Below, piece by piece: positions 5,743 through 13,961 of a stretch of 33,460 bases of DNA; within the stretch, counting starts at the first letter, position 1, and every line of letters starts with the position of its first letter. Source of the DNA: an uncultured Lachnospiraceae bacterium (GTDB taxonomy: Bacteria; Bacillota; Clostridia; Lachnospirales; Lachnospiraceae). The position numbers were made by a program, and so were the translations under genes. Below the pieces are notes generated by a model. It made no database searches, was not told the origin of the DNA, and worked only from the letters and a program-made list of their open reading frames with translations. Location of the stretch: the NCBI GenBank assembly GCA_949840465.1, contig CATKXE010000034.1, positions 1 through 33,460 of the forward strand. Reading direction: 5' to 3'.

Positions 5743-7547
5743 GCCGCGCCCTCCTCATATGGTATCTTAAGAATTACTACGGTCCCTTTCCCGATACTGC
5801 TTCGTATCTCCAGGGAAAACTGGTCATGATATCTAAGCTGCAACCGTTCCCTGATATTTCTGATGGCATATCTTCCGATTCTCTGTTTTGCGTAATCCCT
5901 CGATTCCTCTTCCCAGATTGCCTCAATCTGATCCTGACGCATCCCGATTCCTGTATCCCACACACAAAATACCAGCGTTCCCTGTTCCATGCGCCCGGTT
6001 ACTTTAAGCCTGCACGGTGTACTCACATTTTCAAACCCATGCACCACCGCGTTTTCCACAAACGGCTGCAGAATCAGCTTTGGAATTCTGATTTTTCGGA
6101 TCTCCTCATCAATATCCACTTCATAGGCCAGCCGTTTTGTAAAGCGCATCTTCTGGATTTGAAGATATCTGGAAATCAGCTCCGCCTCCTGTCCGACGCT
6201 TACTTCCTGTTCCCCATTGCTAAGCGCAAGCCGGAATAACTGGGAAAGAGCCAGAATATTTTCCGCGATTTCTTCATTTCCCTCCTCCGTTGCCTGCCAG
6301 TACAATGTATCCAGCGTATTATATAAGAAATGCGGATTGATCTGAGCCTGCAGCGCGGCAAGTTCACTCTCTTTTTCCGCCAGTGTTTTTACATAATTCT
6401 CATCTATCAGCGCACGAATGTCCTCTACCATTTTATTAAAGCATTTTGCCACTTCTCCAACCTCGTCATCCGTAATTACTACCACCTGCTGTTCAAAATC
6501 TCCATCTGAAAATTTCCGGATGGCATCGCTGACCTTTCTAAGAGGCATGGTCACAACATTGGAAATAATCAGAAGGAGCGGCAGAAGGCCCGCAAGCATC
6601 CCCATCAGAAGAGCCAGCGGCATATAGGCAATATCCAGAAACTGCATCTGTAATTCGTAGCGGGGCGAAATCTTGCACACAATACTCGCATTCCGCTCCG
6701 GCTGGCTGCACACGATATCATAATTTTCATACCGGATATGTGCTTCCCGTTTCCTGTAATCCTGCCCCAGAAAGTCCTCGCCCGTCAGGTATTCCTCCAC
6801 CTCCGGGACTTTTGCCCCCGCCCGGCTTAAAACTCCTGAATCCGGATTCAGCACAAGAATACTCTCCTCTTTGTCGCTCAGCATGTTTTCACAGAGTTCC
6901 TGGAATTTGGTCTGGCTCACCCCAATGACAATATAACCCATGGTCTTTTTCCGGGACAGATCAAAAATCTCACGGTACAGAACCACCTTGTCTTCCCTGT
7001 TTGTAAGATAAGTATCCCCGCTTCCTTTGGGCACAGATTTCCAGATCATACCGCTTTCGCTCTCTATGGTTTTCCGGTAAATTTCTGTTTCCCACACGTC
7101 ATCCATCGAGGGCAGATAAACACTTCCATCCATTCCCCGTAAATAAGGACGAATTCCATTTTCTGTATAAACCGCAATCGTCTTGATATGCCCTTTTAAG
7201 GCGATCATATCCTGAATCACCATCATAGGAGCCTCTTCCTGCCAGAGTCTCGCATTTTTATTATATTCGTCAGGGCACTCCACCTTCAGCAGACTTTGTA
7301 TCTCCTGGTTAATACAAATATAAGTGGAAAAATCCTTGATATCTGTCTGGAGAAGATGAATACTGTCCGCAAGAGTGTCCGCGTTTGCCTGATCATTCTC
7401 CAGCCGTTCCTCTATCCCTCTGCTGTAATTATTTGCAAGCAAAATCAGGCAGATGACTACCAGAACAGGGGTTATGAACAGATACCCGTAACATATCAGT
7501 TTCGCCTTTACACTCAATCCATTCATCCACTGTCTGATTTTTTTCAT
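5733..7547 (-). CDS. YesM-type sensor histidine kinase (HPK7 family)
   Basis: This 604-residue kinase senses an extracellular signal, probably a sugar or the liganded binding protein. It has a first membrane helix at about residues 17-38, a large extracytoplasmic domain of roughly 260 residues, and a second helix near 305-332. A HAMP linker (MPLRKVSDAIRKFSDGDFEQ) is followed by the His_kinase domain with the phospho-acceptor His406 in INPHFLYNTLD. The ATP-binding boxes are ILQPFVENAVVHGFEN (N box) and VWDTGIGM (G1). It lies in one minus-strand operon with the transporter upstream and its response regulator downstream, overlapping the latter by 10 nt. Confidence 0.93.
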   Translation of the reverse strand: MKKIRQWMNGLSVKAKLICYGYLFITPVLVVICLILLANNYSRGIEERLENDQANADTLADSIHLLQTDIKDFSTYICINQEIQSLLKVECPDEYNKNARLWQEEAPMMVIQDMIALKGHIKTIAVYTENGIRPYLRGMDGSVYLPSMDDVWETEIYRKTIESESGMIWKSVPKGSGDTYLTNREDKVVLYREIFDLSRKKTMGYIVIGVSQTKFQELCENMLSDKEESILVLNPDSGVLSRAGAKVPEVEEYLTGEDFLGQDYRKREAHIRYENYDIVCSQPERNASIVCKISPRYELQMQFLDIAYMPLALLMGMLAGLLPLLLIISNVVTMPLRKVSDAIRKFSDGDFEQQVVVITDDEVGEVAKCFNKMVEDIRALIDENYVKTLAEKESELAALQAQINPHFLYNTLDTLYWQATEEGNEEIAENILALSQLFRLALSNGEQEVSVGQEAELISRYLQIQKMRFTKRLAYEVDIDEEIRKIRIPKLILQPFVENAVVHGFENVSTPCRLKVTGRMEQGTLVFCVWDTGIGMRQDQIEAIWEEESRDYAKQRIGRYAIRNIRERLQLRYHDQFSLEIRSSIGKGTVVILKIPYEEGAACR

Positions 7548-7591
7548 CTGCCCGTCCTGCCTTTGCTTTTTATAACAACTGATACAGTTCC

Positions 7592-8437
7592 TTAGCCTTT
7601 CACAGCACCCATCGCAGCGCCCTTGGTAATGTGCTTATTTAAAATAATGTACACAATCACGGCGGGAGCCGCCGTCAGCGCCATGACTGCAAACTGGACC
7701 GCATAGTTTGAAGAGTACTCGCCGGTAAACTCCAGTACCGAGAATGGCAGCGTCTTCCATTTCCCGGAGCTTAAATACGTGCTTGCCATCATAAATTCGT
7801 TCCAATTATTTAAAAATGTCATAATCGCTACAGTTGCAATGGATGATTTCAGCATAGGCGTGATAATCTGGAAAATAATCCGGTAAATACCGCACCCGTC
7901 CATCACCGCCGCCTCTTCCAGCTCCACCGGGATTGATTCCATAAAGCTGGTCATCAGGAACAATCCCTGGGGAAGGGAAAACGCAACATACGGAATCAGC
8001 AGCGCCCATATAGTATCCGTAAGTCCAAGCTGGCTGTAGATCTTATAGTTGGGCAGAAGCGTGGCATGGATGGGGATCATCATTCCCATCAAAAGCAGCG
8101 TCTTCACAAAGCCGCTCAGCTTCCACCTCATTCTCCTGCAGGCAAATGCCGCCATGATCGAAACCAGAATCACAAGTAAAACCGCCAGTCCATTAATCAG
8201 TATACTATTTTTTAAATATAAAAGAAAGTTCCCGTCTACAAAAGCTTTCGCATAATTTCCCCACTGGATCTTCTCCGGGATGACCAGAAGGCCGTTGGTA
8301 AACATTTCCGTGCTGCTGGCCAATGAAAAATCCACCAGCCACACCAGAGGGAATATCTGGATTACCGCAACAGCAATCAGTACAAACCACAACAACGGCT
8401 TTGTAATTTTATTTTTCTTCTTTCCTGCAAATTCCAT
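7592..8437 (-). CDS. Carbohydrate ABC transporter permease, MalG/CUT1 type
   Basis: This 281-residue inner-membrane permease is one half of a sugar importer channel. Six hydrophobic segments are visible, and the cytoplasmic EAA loop that docks on the ATPase reads VELEEAAVMDGCGIYRIIFQ, then IITPMLKS, at about residues 180-207. The C-terminus, NKHITKGAAMGAVKG, is the typical MalG ending. The start ATG shares one base with the stop of the upstream permease gene (TAATG), so the two are translationally coupled. No ATPase gene is present in the operon, which is usual for CUT1 systems that share a housekeeping MsmK-like ATPase encoded elsewhere. Confidence 0.93.
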   Translation of the reverse strand: MEFAGKKKNKITKPLLWFVLIAVAVIQIFPLVWLVDFSLASSTEMFTNGLLVIPEKIQWGNYAKAFVDGNFLLYLKNSILINGLAVLLVILVSIMAAFACRRMRWKLSGFVKTLLLMGMMIPIHATLLPNYKIYSQLGLTDTIWALLIPYVAFSLPQGLFLMTSFMESIPVELEEAAVMDGCGIYRIIFQIITPMLKSSIATVAIMTFLNNWNEFMMASTYLSSGKWKTLPFSVLEFTGEYSSNYAVQFAVMALTAAPAVIVYIILNKHITKGAAMGAVKG

Positions 8438-9336
8438 TATGCCGCCCCCTTTATCCTGCGTGGATTTATATCCCGTTCTTCAAAGACTTTATTTAAAAAT
8501 ATCGTTGCCAGCAGACAGATCATAATGAAAATAACGCCGATCGCATTTCCATAGCCATACTTAAACGCCTTGAACGCCTGCTGATACAGATAGTTCGCGG
8601 TAAACTGCGTACTGTTTCCAGGCCCTCCGTTTGTAAGCAGGTATACCGTCTCCATCTGCTTCAATGCAGAGATGACCGCCATGGTTACATTCACCTGGAT
8701 CACAGGCTTCATAAGCGGAAGCGTAATCTTCAGAAAGGTCTGCCTCTGATTTGCCCCGTCAATCGCTGCGGCCTCGTAAAGCACCGGGTCTATATTTTTG
8801 ATTCCGGTATAATAAATCAACATTCCCCAGCCAAATCCGTGCCAGATCAGAACAAACAGCACCGCCCAGATGGCCGTCTCATTGCTGAACCAGTTGATAT
8901 CTCCCTTTCCTCCGAACACCTTGATAATATTATTCAGAAGTCCGAAGTCCGGATTGTAGATGAACTTCCAAAGATATGCGATAACGGCCACTGAGATAAC
9001 GTTTGGAATAAAATATACACATCGGAAAAATCCTTCTGCCTTTCCTCCCAGCTTATCTAAGACTGCCGCAACAATCAGTGCAAGGGGATGCTGGATACCG
9101 ATAAATCCGATAGCCAGCAAAAGCGAATTTTTGAGCGACGTCCAAAATGCGTCGTCATGCACAAGCTGCCTGTAATTTTCGATTCCGATAAATGAATAGG
9201 AGCCCATTCCGGAATAGTCTGTAAAACCGTAGTATACACTCAGGCAGATTGGCGCAAGTATCGCAAACAAGAATACGATAATGCCCGGCAGTACCAGACT
9301 GAATATCACCAGCTTGTTACTGTATAATTTCTTCAT
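8437..9336 (-). CDS. Carbohydrate ABC transporter permease, MalF/UgpA/CUT1 type
   Basis: This 299-residue permease is the partner of the MalG-type subunit. It has six transmembrane helices, starting with LVIFSLVLPGIIVFLFAILA at about residues 8-27. The ATPase-docking EAA motif is YEAAAIDGANQRQTFLKITL, then PLMKP, at about residues 188-212, and VYLLTNGGPGNSTQ is the typical sequence before the last helices. It lies 147 bp downstream of the binding-protein gene, separated by a strong hairpin (9415-9450), and overlaps the next permease by one base. The sugar cannot be deduced. Confidence 0.93.
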   Translation of the reverse strand: MKKLYSNKLVIFSLVLPGIIVFLFAILAPICLSVYYGFTDYSGMGSYSFIGIENYRQLVHDDAFWTSLKNSLLLAIGFIGIQHPLALIVAAVLDKLGGKAEGFFRCVYFIPNVISVAVIAYLWKFIYNPDFGLLNNIIKVFGGKGDINWFSNETAIWAVLFVLIWHGFGWGMLIYYTGIKNIDPVLYEAAAIDGANQRQTFLKITLPLMKPVIQVNVTMAVISALKQMETVYLLTNGGPGNSTQFTANYLYQQAFKAFKYGYGNAIGVIFIMICLLATIFLNKVFEERDINPRRIKGAA

Positions 9337-9414
9337 CTTTTTTGTTCCCTCCCATTTTCAGGCTTTGGCCTTTTCTGTGATTTTCTTCTAAGGAGCTGTC
9401 ATGACGCCCCTTAG

Positions 9415-9450
9415 TAACTGTAACCGCCGATTACTCAGCGGTCACAGTTA
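9415..9450 (-). terminator. Intercistronic hairpin between sugar-binding protein and permease genes
   Basis: TAACTGTAACCGC (9415-9427) pairs with GCGGTCACAGTTA (9438-9450) with one mismatch and a 10-nt loop. In the minus-strand transcript it lies just after the binding-protein stop codon. No clear T-run follows, so it is likely an mRNA-stabilising or partially terminating element that gives more binding protein than permease, as in malE-malF-type operons. Confidence 0.7.
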
Positions 9451-9483
9451 TTTCATTTCTATTTTTTATATTCAGAAACCCGG

Positions 9484-10794
9484 CTATTTACATTCTTTCC
9501 CGATTGTGGCAAGGAAATCTTCCACGCTTATGCTTCCATTAGATACGCTCTGGATCTGGCTCTCAATACTGGTCTTAAATGAAGACGGACCGCAGTCGTT
9601 CACAGGGGTTCCGGATACACTTGCAGCATCATTTACTGCATCTACAAACTGCATCTGAAGCTCTGTCTCATCACCTGTCATATATTCTGTCTGATCCTGT
9701 GCGGACATTCCTACGCCGTTTTCCCATCCATATTTGGACAGCTTATCCTTCTGATACATGTAATTCAGAAACTTAATTGCTTCTTCCTTCACTTCTGAAT
9801 TCGCGGAAACACCATATCCGCCGCCGTTCCATGCCGCAATGTCTGCTGCCGTACCTTTTCCGCCATCAATCACAGGCATTGTGAACATGCGGATGTTTGT
9901 TCTTACTTCTTCCGGTATATCTTCATTTAACGCCATCGAAGCCTCCCAACTTCCCATATAAAACATAGCCGCCTGCCCGTTGGTAAAGAGATTCTGGGCT
10001 GTTCCATAATCCTGGGAATCATATCCGCTCTGGAACAATCCTGCGTCTGCTGTTTCTTTTAGGATCTCTGTAGCCTTTACAAGATTCTCATCCGTAAAAT
10101 CTCCGGAAGAGATTGCTTCGCTTATGATGGAAGCATAGTCGGAGCCGGCCAGCTTATAGAGGATATCCGAGAGATATACCGCCATGGGCCATCCGTCGCC
10201 GCCGTCCATTGCCAGCGGGACAATGCCTGCGTCTTTTATGGTTTTCGCCAGAGCAAGAAGCTCGTCATATGTAGCCGGAACTTCCCATTTGTTATCCTTG
10301 AACATTTTCTCATTATAGTAGAATGCAGCTACGTCTGTATTCCTCGGAAGCCCGTACAGCTCGCCGTCTTTCTTGAAGCCCTCAAGAGACCCGGAGATAA
10401 ATCCATAATCGCTGTAATCTGCCTCGTCAAGCTCTGCCAGCACGCCTGCTTCCAGAACTTCGTCCAAAAAGGAAGGCTGGCCCCAGATACTTACCACATC
10501 CGGCATCCCTTCCATGGAGTATGCCTTGAATTTTGTCTTGTAAGCCTCTTCGTCAAGTGCTTCTACTTCGATATTGATATTTTCATTTTCCTCCATATAC
10601 TCGTCAATGATCATCTGCTCCACCAGCCCCTGGCCGTTCTTTCTGTCCGGCAGGTTGGAAAATACCTTAAGCGTCACTTTCCCATCCGTTGATTCTGATT
10701 TTTCTCCGTCTTTGTTTCCGTCTGATCCGCATCCTGCAAGCAGCGTCGCCGCCATAGCCGCGGTCAAGAGTACAGATAATATTCTTCTTTTCAT
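9484..10794 (-). CDS. Sugar ABC transporter substrate-binding lipoprotein (CUT1)
   Basis: This extracellular solute-binding lipoprotein has 436 residues. The signal peptide starts MKRRILSVLL and ends with lipobox LLAGC at Cys22, followed by a charged, flexible DGNKDGEKSESTDG linker. The mature part has family-1 extracellular binding protein features: VSIWGQPSFLDEVLEAGVLA, LYGLPRNTDVAAFYYNEKMF, TNGQAAMFYMGSWE. I chose the ATG at 10794, after GGGAGGAAACGAGA; a longer frame exists but would bury the signal peptide. It is the first and presumably most highly expressed gene of the transporter-YesM/YesN operon. It should deliver an oligosaccharide to the two permeases downstream. Confidence 0.95.
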   Translation of the reverse strand: MKRRILSVLLTAAMAATLLAGCGSDGNKDGEKSESTDGKVTLKVFSNLPDRKNGQGLVEQMIIDEYMEENENINIEVEALDEEAYKTKFKAYSMEGMPDVVSIWGQPSFLDEVLEAGVLAELDEADYSDYGFISGSLEGFKKDGELYGLPRNTDVAAFYYNEKMFKDNKWEVPATYDELLALAKTIKDAGIVPLAMDGGDGWPMAVYLSDILYKLAGSDYASIISEAISSGDFTDENLVKATEILKETADAGLFQSGYDSQDYGTAQNLFTNGQAAMFYMGSWEASMALNEDIPEEVRTNIRMFTMPVIDGGKGTAADIAAWNGGGYGVSANSEVKEEAIKFLNYMYQKDKLSKYGWENGVGMSAQDQTEYMTGDETELQMQFVDAVNDAASVSGTPVNDCGPSSFKTSIESQIQSVSNGSISVEDFLATIGKECK

Positions 10795-11180
10795 TCTCGT
10801 TTCCTCCCTGTCTTTGATGTGTTTTATCTGATAAAAAAATTGTAACATTCAAAAGGCAGGGAAAACAGATATCATTTTTTCAAAAAGGTGGAAAATTTTC
10901 AACTTCTTCCTGCACATTATATCGTGTTGTATAAATTCATATTATGGATTATCTGTTTATTGGAAATCAAAACAATTCCTTTTTTGCATGCCAAAACCTG
11001 ATTGCGCTTAACAAAGTATTGTATATGCTGCATAAAAATGATAAACTGGATACAATAATAAACCGGTGTCTGGAAGAAAGTATGTCAAGAAAAATTATAG
11101 AGGTAAACCCTCGGGGCAGCCGCCAAATGGACATACAAACACCTGGTTCGTTAATTCGCGAGAGTAAAGGAGAACGCAAT
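10795..11180. other. Divergent intergenic region of the sugar operon and arr
   Basis: This 386-bp stretch holds the control regions of two divergent units. For the minus strand there is a TATAAT (10916-10921) with no good -35, which fits a promoter that needs an activator such as the YesN-like regulator. On the plus strand an AT-rich frame in phase with arr (10944-11100, ending about SRKIIEVNPRG) could be a gene remnant or chance. Its last part contains the 28-nt sequence shared with the chemoreceptor leader (11109-11136). Confidence 0.4.
11109..11136 (+). repeat. Shared leader segment, copy A (upstream of arr)
   Basis: This 28-nt sequence ends GCCGCCAAATGGACATAC and matches 14973-15000 at 24 of 28 positions. 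In both places it is 44-57 nt upstream of a start codon and is followed by TTCGCG and then a purine-rich ribosome binding site. The two downstream genes are unrelated, which suggests a mobile or cis-regulatory leader element. Confidence 0.6.
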
Positions 11181-11594
11181 ATGAGCGATAAGATTATATT
11201 TAGTCCGGGTTCCTTTTTTCATGGAACAAAAGCGGATTTAAACATAGGTGATTTCCTGGTTACAGGGATGAGAAAAAATTACAGCGACACCAGAAAATCG
11301 AGATATATTTATTTTTCCGGAACACTGGATGCCGCAATTTGGGGTGCAGAGCTGGCAGAAGGAGACGGCAGAGAGCGGATATATATTGTTGAACCAACCG
11401 GAGATTTTGAAGACGATCCGAACCTTACAGATAAAAAATTTCCGGGAAATCCCACGAAATCTTATAGAACAAAACATCCGTTAAAAATTATTGCTGAAGT
11501 AACGAAATGGGAGGGCCATCCTTCGGAAGTGATCAACCGTATGCTTGAAAATCTCAGAGAGTTGTCTGAAAAGGGAATAAAAGCAATGGATTGA
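11181..11594 (+). CDS. arr: NAD(+)-rifampin ADP-ribosyltransferase
   Basis: This enzyme transfers ADP-ribose from NAD+ to the C23 hydroxyl of rifamycins and so inactivates the drug. The 137-residue protein is full length for the Arr family (about 140-150). It contains SFFHGTKADLNIGD with the NAD-binding His, the aromatic/Arg cluster RKSRYIYFSGTLDAAIWGAE, and the signature stretch YIVEPTGDFEDDPNLTDKKF, PGNPTKSYRTKHPL. The real start is the ATG at 11181, after TAAAGGAGAACGCAAT; the frame is open upstream but lacks coding character. It is a stand-alone gene. An environmental Arr homologue in a gut anaerobe may be a general ADP-ribosyltransferase, so resistance is likely but untested. Confidence 0.93.
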   Translation: MSDKIIFSPGSFFHGTKADLNIGDFLVTGMRKNYSDTRKSRYIYFSGTLDAAIWGAELAEGDGRERIYIVEPTGDFEDDPNLTDKKFPGNPTKSYRTKHPLKIIAEVTKWEGHPSEVINRMLENLRELSEKGIKAMD

Positions 11595-11618
11595 TTGTGC
11601 CCCCGGATCTCCAAAAAA

Positions 11619-11645
11619 GGGCAACCGTTTCCTCTACGGTTGCCC
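11619..11645. terminator. Bidirectional intrinsic terminator after arr
   Basis: GGGCAACCGT (11619-11628) and ACGGTTGCCC (11636-11645) form a perfect 10-bp stem with a 7-nt loop. On the minus strand it is followed at once by TTTTTT. On the plus strand a T-run appears after about 8 nt. It ends arr and anything transcribed leftward from 11647 upward. Confidence 0.9.
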
Positions 11646-11646
11646 C

Positions 11647-11832
11647 TTATCGTTTTTTGAATGCGCTCTCTGAATATTCATATTCTATTTTTGAAGTGCC
11701 GGAATCCGGGCAAGAAAAACTGCATAATGCACCAGCTTCGTCAAACTGCGGGCAGGCCTTGTCCGGATATCTTTTTCCACAACAGTTACACAGGCAATCC
11801 GCCACCCAAAAATACCCTTTTGCCGGGCGCAC
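11647..11832 (-). CDS. Possible Cys-rich small protein or gene remnant
   Basis: This frame of up to 61 codons contains VADCLCNCCGKRYPDKACPQ and then AGALCSFSCPDSG, i.e. Cys pairs spaced like zinc-binding knuckles, and an acidic/basic tail ending in AFKKR. The only start is a GTG at 11832 with no good ribosome binding site. However, the frame ends 2 nt before a strong minus-strand terminator, which suggests that something is or was expressed here. I do not recognise the family. It may be the 3' end of a decayed gene or a real zinc-ribbon peptide. Confidence 0.3.
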   Translation of the reverse strand: MRPAKGYFWVADCLCNCCGKRYPDKACPQFDEAGALCSFSCPDSGTSKIEYEYSESAFKKR

Positions 11833-11945
11833 AACCGGAATTGAAAATTGCCGCTTTTTTAGGGAAATACCGGCTGTTATAAAGTGTTACAAAAATATCC
11901 GCTGACCCTTGAAAACACCACGGTTTCCACAAAATTCCTTTCATT

Positions 11946-12377
11946 TTATAAATAGCCACGCCTCTTTGCTTCGCTAATCAAATGCGGTTGAATATCAGGA
12001 TATGTCCATCTTTTTGGAAGTTCCTCCATTATCACAATTTTCTCAATTTCACGATGTAATTCTGTTTCAAAACATTTGATATCGGCAAAGAACAACATTC
12101 CAAAAGATTCATCTCCATGATTCAAATTCTCAGTCGCTGTAACGGAATATACACAGACAGGTTCCAGATCAAATTCCAAAGCGCCTGTTTCCTCATACAA
12201 TTCCCGTTTTGCCGTATCTATGATATTTTCGTGATTCTCCCGATGACCTCCGGGCACTTCCCATGTATCTCTGTCCTTATGTTTGCAAAACACATATTTA
12301 TTCTGTGTTTTGGATATTATCACAGCAAATTTAAGCAGTTCGTCCTCTATACTTTCATAAAATTTCACTTCTGTCAT
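11946..12377 (-). CDS. NUDIX hydrolase
   Basis: This 143-residue pyrophosphohydrolase cleaves nucleoside diphosphate-X compounds. The Nudix box is complete at about residues 36-60: GHRENHENIIDTAKRELYEE, TGA, matching Gx5Ex7REUxEExGU with the metal-binding RE..EE glutamates. It is preceded by the typical DTWEVPGG strand. I start it at the ATG at 12377 because GGAGGAATAACTGAA precedes it; a frame extending 10 codons further (ATG 12407) overlaps the stop of the upstream 60-codon frame by ATGA but lacks its own RBS. The substrate is unknown. The region is AT-rich compared with the neighbouring operons and may have been acquired. Confidence 0.9.
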   Translation of the reverse strand: MTEVKFYESIEDELLKFAVIISKTQNKYVFCKHKDRDTWEVPGGHRENHENIIDTAKRELYEETGALEFDLEPVCVYSVTATENLNHGDESFGMLFFADIKCFETELHREIEKIVIMEELPKRWTYPDIQPHLISEAKRRGYL

Positions 12378-12403
12378 TTCAGTTATTCCTCCATTTGTAT
12401 CCT

Positions 12404-12586
12404 TCATTCATTCCAGTCTGTTTTCGTTAAAATATTTTTGTCTATGAAATGTCCAGGATTTCCAGGAAAATCCAAGTTAAATAATCCTTTCAGAAACTCA
12501 TGTATCTGTCCATCCCACTTCTGAGCAATGGATTTTACGCAATCAAAATTCATCCTGTCCCTACTTCGCAACAAATTTTTTTGCAA
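12404..12586 (-). CDS. Short hypothetical frame between RibD_C-like and NUDIX genes
   Basis: This 60-codon frame contains RMNFDCVKSIAQKWDGQIHE, FLKGLFNLDFPGNPGHFIDK, NILTKTDWNE. The composition looks coding, but I recognise no domain. The only upstream start is a TTG at 12586 without a convincing RBS; an internal ATG at codon 12 is possible. Its stop overlaps by four bases (ATGA) an ATG in phase with the NUDIX gene. It could be the 3' fragment of a larger lost gene. Confidence 0.35.
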   Translation of the reverse strand: MQKNLLRSRDRMNFDCVKSIAQKWDGQIHEFLKGLFNLDFPGNPGHFIDKNILTKTDWNE

Positions 12587-12635
12587 TGCCCGGCGCTTCT
12601 GGAAATTGATGGAAAAAACTTACAAACCGGATTGA

Positions 12636-13316
12636 TCAGTGAATCACCTCATAACGCAACCGTAAATATGAGTCTTCCAAAATCACACATTCCTGCAGCT
12701 TCAGAACACCCGTTTTTGACAATTCTCTTTGTGAAAACAAGGATTTACCATCAATTAAAGTAGAGGTATCTTTACCGCCAATCAAAACGGGAGCAACAAC
12801 AATATCAACATAATCGAAAAGTTTTTCACGAAGAAATACGCCATTTAATGTCCCACCGGTTTGTATGGTTATTCTCTCACAGCCATATTCTGATTTTAGC
12901 CTGATAAGTGCATTTTTTAGCGATAATTCTTTTTGATATATAATATGAAAATTATCTTCCTTTATATGAAACGCCGGGTGTTTTGCATTTGACGTAATCA
13001 ACACAAACTTTTTTGCTAAAGCACAAAAATACTGTATGCCATTTTCATTCAAATGCCTGTTATCTATTACCACAAAAGATACAGGCATTTTCTTTGGCAT
13101 TTTCTTTGTATTGACACCGAGTTTAGCCTGGACCCGCCCCGAATTGAGCGTCCATAAATCTGTTGTCTGCTCTATTTCATAATATTGGTGTAAGCCTTCG
13201 CTAACCCCTGCAATTTTGGGAAAATCTTTGTCCACATCTAAATCGTCCGTTGCGCCGGTGCTTATTTTTCCGTCAACCGACATCAGCATAAACAATGTTG
13301 TAACAGGTCTGTCCAT
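12636..13316 (-). CDS. RibD C-terminal/dihydrofolate reductase-fold reductase
   Basis: This 226-residue member of the RibD_C family uses NAD(P)H to reduce a pteridine- or pyrimidine-like substrate. Visible marks are the N-terminal MDRPVTTLFMLMSVDGKIST (the substrate loop), DLWTLNSGRVQAKLG, then the nucleotide-binding RITIQTGGTLNGVFLREKLF and DYVDIVVAPVLIGGKDTSTL near the end. It lacks the deaminase half of true RibD, as do the many stand-alone dihydrofolate reductase family proteins. The start ATG at 13316 follows TAGGAGTGATCAA. A promoter is visible at 13474-13502. It is probably co-transcribed with the NUDIX gene below, both being possible nucleotide-metabolite modifiers. Confidence 0.85.
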   Translation of the reverse strand: MDRPVTTLFMLMSVDGKISTGATDDLDVDKDFPKIAGVSEGLHQYYEIEQTTDLWTLNSGRVQAKLGVNTKKMPKKMPVSFVVIDNRHLNENGIQYFCALAKKFVLITSNAKHPAFHIKEDNFHIIYQKELSLKNALIRLKSEYGCERITIQTGGTLNGVFLREKLFDYVDIVVAPVLIGGKDTSTLIDGKSLFSQRELSKTGVLKLQECVILEDSYLRLRYEVIH

Positions 13317-13473
13317 TTGATCACTCCTAAATCTGATTTGTTTATTCATTGCCCCGGCGTTAATGTCAGCCGCCGAAAAGCGCTCTCAGCAGAATCTCTT
13401 CATACGCCCCCAATTCCATTCTCTATTTCCATTGGTTCCCGGTAATTTTCCAGCGCTTCATTATCCTGCCCCT

Positions 13474-13502
13474 ATTATATCGTTCATTTCCTTTTCTGAC
13501 AA
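13474..13502 (-). promoter_or_regulatory. Promoter of the RibD_C-like/NUDIX unit
   Basis: Minus-strand TTGTCA (13497-13502) and a perfect TATAAT (13474-13479) with 17-nt spacing. The transcript would have a leader of about 150 nt that contains short open frames but no structure I can name. Confidence 0.7.
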
Positions 13503-13568
13503 CCAAAAGAAACAGATTCACGCCTGCAGAACAGAAAACAATCTGCCCTTCCTTTCTAAAATCCGGCG

Positions 13569-13895
13569 TTATCTTCCTTTCACTTCGGCTATTTCCGGAA
13601 TTTCCAGTTCCTTCTGCTCTATCACGTTAGAGAGATATCGAAAAGTCCCGTCTTCAAACGGCTGTACAACAATCATATTGGTAAACGCATAATCCGAATT
13701 ATAATCCGGCCATACTCCATCCACAAACAGCGTTATCGTTCCATCACTGTTTTCCGTATAGTCAACCACTTCACCAAAGGGAGGGTATGGCCTTTCCCTG
13801 CACTTGTCTGAGAGAGGACCCGTTCTCCAGTACTGGCGCAGGCTTGAATGTGGAATCAGAATTTCATAAGAATAGATAAAATATCCTTTTTCCGT
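13569..13895 (-). pseudogene. Decayed C-terminal fragment of a lipoprotein related to its upstream neighbour
   Basis: The open frame has no start. It reads TEKGYFIYSYEILIPHSSLR, then QYWRTGPLSDKCRERPYPPF, GEVVDYTENSDGTITLFVDG, ending VIEQKELEIPEIAEVKGR. The DYTENSDGTITLFVDGVWPD and MIVVQPFEDGTFRYLSNVI segments look like the C-terminal domain of large Lachnospiraceae lipoproteins whose N-terminal half is encoded just upstream (13962-14615). The fragment's start, TEKGYF, repeats the TQDGYL motif near the end of that half, so the piece overlaps it. This suggests either a rearranged single gene or the remains of two paralogues. Confidence 0.55.
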
Positions 13896-13961
13896 TCATT
13901 TTATCTCTGCTATGCTGTTTTCCAAAGTACTCCTTATCTCAGGGACTCCGCTCCGCCGCCG

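Noticed and set aside
10944..11180. N-terminal extension of Arr by 79 codons
   Set aside because: The frame is open, but a strong RBS and ATG at 11181 match the start of known Arr proteins. The upstream part includes the shared leader segment and lacks coding likeness.
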